Made by a program: the position numbers and the translations under genes. Positions 14,344 to 15,670 of a DNA stretch of 15,670 nt are shown here, in pieces. Source of the stretch: Anaerolineae bacterium (GTDB taxonomy: Bacteria > Chloroflexota > Anaerolineae > JAADDB01); NCBI GenBank assembly GCA_015489285.1, contig WGAA01000354.1, positions 1 through 15,670 on the forward strand. The letters run 5' to 3'. How positions within the stretch are numbered: position 1 is the stretch's first letter; every line of letters starts with the position of its first letter. The notes below the pieces were generated by a model, which searched no databases, was not told the DNA's origin, and saw only the letters and a list, made by a program, of their open reading frames with translations.

Positions 14344-14843
14344 GGTTCACCCTGTGTGTTCAGGCGGGCGAGGAATCCGCCGGTGATGATGTGGCAGACG
14401 GCAACGGCCAGCGCGTCGGCCACGTCATCGGGCCGAGGAATCTCCTCCAGGGCCAGCTGGGCCTGCACCATGTACTGGACCTGGTGTTTGGCCGCGTTGC
14501 CGTAGCCCACGAGGGCTTGTTTGATTTCCGCGGGCTTGTATTCGGTGACGGGTATGCGGTGGTGGGCCGCGCAGAGGAGGACGACCCCCCGGGCCTGGCC
14601 GACGAGGAACGCGGTCGTCACGTTCCGCCCAAAAAAGAGCCGCTCCACGGCCATCACATCGGGCGTGAAGCGGCGTACAATTTCGCACATCTCCTCGTAA
14701 ATCCGGGCCAGACGCTCGGCCACGGGGACCTTCGCGGGGGTGCGGATGGCTCCATACGCTCGGGCCCGTGGGGTCCCCTCGACGTCATCCACGACGGCGT
14801 ATCCGGTAATGGCCAGCCCGGGATCGATACCTAATACTCGCAT
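14340..14843 (-). CDS. ruvC: Crossover junction endodeoxyribonuclease RuvC
   Basis: The 167-residue protein is RuvC, the dimeric nuclease that cuts Holliday junctions symmetrically during recombination and repair. The four catalytic acids are present: D7 in GIDPG, E67 in AVERLFFGRN, and D140 and D143 in DDVADALAVAVCH. The conserved QARGV (83-87) and YKPAEIKQALVGYGNAAKHQV (102-122) blocks match the family. Length is normal. The ATG at 14843 is preferred to a TTG one codon upstream; it shares its first base with the yebC stop (TGATG), indicating coupled translation. RuvA and RuvB, its usual partners, do not follow; the next genes are metabolic, so they must be encoded elsewhere if present. Confidence 0.96.
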   Translation of the reverse strand: MRVLGIDPGLAITGYAVVDDVEGTPRARAYGAIRTPAKVPVAERLARIYEEMCEIVRRFTPDVMAVERLFFGRNVTTAFLVGQARGVVLLCAAHHRIPVTEYKPAEIKQALVGYGNAAKHQVQYMVQAQLALEEIPRPDDVADALAVAVCHIITGGFLARLNTQGEP

Positions 14844-15598
14844 CAAGCGGCCTCGAGCGCCTGGATGGCCTCCTCGGGAACCTCCAGGTTGGAATAGACT
14901 TTCTGAACGTCATCCAGATCTTCCAGCAGTTCGATGACTTTCATCACTTTCAGGGCAGCTTCCGGTTCCAACGTCATGCGGGTCTTGGGGATCCAGGCCA
15001 GCTCGGCCTCCTCGGGCTCCAGGCCCATATCCTTGAGGGCCTGCTGGACGCGGGCGAAGTCCTCCCGGGTGGTGTAGACTTCCATGACCCCATCGTCGAT
15101 CTCCACGTCATCCGCGCCCGCTTCCAGGGCCATCATGAAGAGCTCCTCCTCGTCCCGACCGTTCGTGGGAATGACGATGTAGCCCTTCTGTTCGAACTGC
15201 CAGGCGACGGAGCCACTTTCCCCCATGCTGCCCCCGTGTTTGCTGAGAATGTGCCGGATCTCCGCCACGGCCCGTTTGCGGTTGTCCGTCATGACGGAGA
15301 GGATGAGTGCGATCCCGTGGGGGGCATAGGCCTCGTACATGATCTCCTCGTACGCGGCGCCCCCGGTCTCCAGGCCCGCGCCACGGCGGATAGCCCGCTC
15401 GATGTTCTCCTTGGGCATGTTGGCGGCCCGCGCCTTCTCGAGGACTAAACGCAGGCGCAAGTTTGCCTCGGGATCCGGCCCTCCCTCGCGTGCTGCCACC
15501 TGGATCTCCCGAGCCAACTTGGTGAACAACTTGCCCCGCTTCGCGTCGACCGCCTGTTTACGCCGTTTGATATTTGCCCACTTGCTGTGTCCTGCCAT
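14843..15598 (-). CDS. yebC: YebC/PmpR (TACO1) family protein
   Basis: The 251-residue protein is a full-length YebC family member. It begins with the signature MAGHSKWANIKRRKQAVDAK and continues with GKLFTKLAREIQVAAREGG, the NMPKENIERAIRRG block (residues 60-73), YEAYAPHGIA (88-97), TDNRKRAVAEIRHILSKHGG (103-122) and the acidic C-terminal domain. The family was long listed as transcriptional regulators; more recent work on the mitochondrial relative TACO1 and bacterial homologues points to a role in translation, including polyproline stretches. Genes for YebC and RuvC are neighbours in many bacteria, as here, where they overlap by one base. The ATG at 15598 has GGAGG 8 nt upstream. It is the first gene visible in its operon. 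Confidence 0.96.
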   Translation of the reverse strand: MAGHSKWANIKRRKQAVDAKRGKLFTKLAREIQVAAREGGPDPEANLRLRLVLEKARAANMPKENIERAIRRGAGLETGGAAYEEIMYEAYAPHGIALILSVMTDNRKRAVAEIRHILSKHGGSMGESGSVAWQFEQKGYIVIPTNGRDEEELFMMALEAGADDVEIDDGVMEVYTTREDFARVQQALKDMGLEPEEAELAWIPKTRMTLEPEAALKVMKVIELLEDLDDVQKVYSNLEVPEEAIQALEAA

Positions 15599-15670
15599 AC
15601 GCTTGCCTCCATACGTATCCGGTTCACCGAAATGAAGATAACGGACCCATCCGTCCCTGCTCCCGCCACA
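15599..15670. other. Region upstream of yebC, no gene recognised
   Basis: These 72 bases carry the yebC ribosome binding site (GGAGG, minus strand, near 15608-15612) and should contain its promoter, but no convincing pair of -35 and -10 boxes could be picked. A short inverted repeat (GGAC with GTCC, minus strand) around 15645-15660 is too weak to call a terminator. Whether an upstream gene of the same operon ends here cannot be seen. Confidence 0.4.

Overview
The window holds 14 protein-coding genes, all on the minus strand, packed almost end to end in GC-rich DNA. There are no RNA genes, insertion sequences, CRISPR arrays or gene-free stretches over 300 bases; the largest gap is 123 nt. The picture suggests a thermophilic member of the Chloroflexota (Anaerolineae/Thermoflexus-like). 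The reasons are a Thr-Pro-repeat lipoprotein with bacterial SH3 domains, very large ArnT/PMT-like membrane glycosyltransferases, a short YchF variant, and a TtuA/TtuB tRNA 2-thiolation pair, which is typical of heat-adapted organisms. The phylum is an inference from gene style, not a measured placement.

Read in the direction of transcription (high to low coordinates), the first block runs from yebC to a DUF2817 peptidase (15598 to 5816): yebC, ruvC, an ornithine-cyclodeaminase/mu-crystallin family reductase, a DAO-type FAD oxidoreductase, an M32 carboxypeptidase, a 1232-residue membrane glycosyltransferase fused to two PA14-like domains and a six-bladed NHL propeller, and a DUF2817 (M14-like) protein. 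Gaps run from a 4-nt overlap to 28 nt, so this is probably one transcription unit. It mixes housekeeping (YebC, Holliday junction resolvase) with amino-acid and peptide breakdown (oxidoreductase, imine-reductase-like protein, two peptidase-like proteins) and cell-surface glycosylation.

The 123-nt gap at 5693-5815 contains a good promoter candidate (TTGGAG, 18 bp, TACAAT) that would start the second block: ttuB, ttuA, a queuosine-precursor transporter, a ROK sugar kinase, a YchF-like P-loop NTPase, a DUF72 protein, a tandem-SH3 lipoprotein, and a DUF2723 glycosyltransferase that runs off the left edge. TtuB is a small ubiquitin-like sulfur carrier and TtuA the thiolase that uses it to make 2-thio-ribothymidine 54 in tRNA. 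The transporter next to them supplies another tRNA modification, so the front of this operon is a tRNA-modification cluster; its tail is envelope-directed.

The points most worth a second look are the glycosyltransferase-PA14-PA14-NHL fusion, and the way the codons for TtuB's essential Gly-Gly tail double as the ribosome binding site of ttuA.
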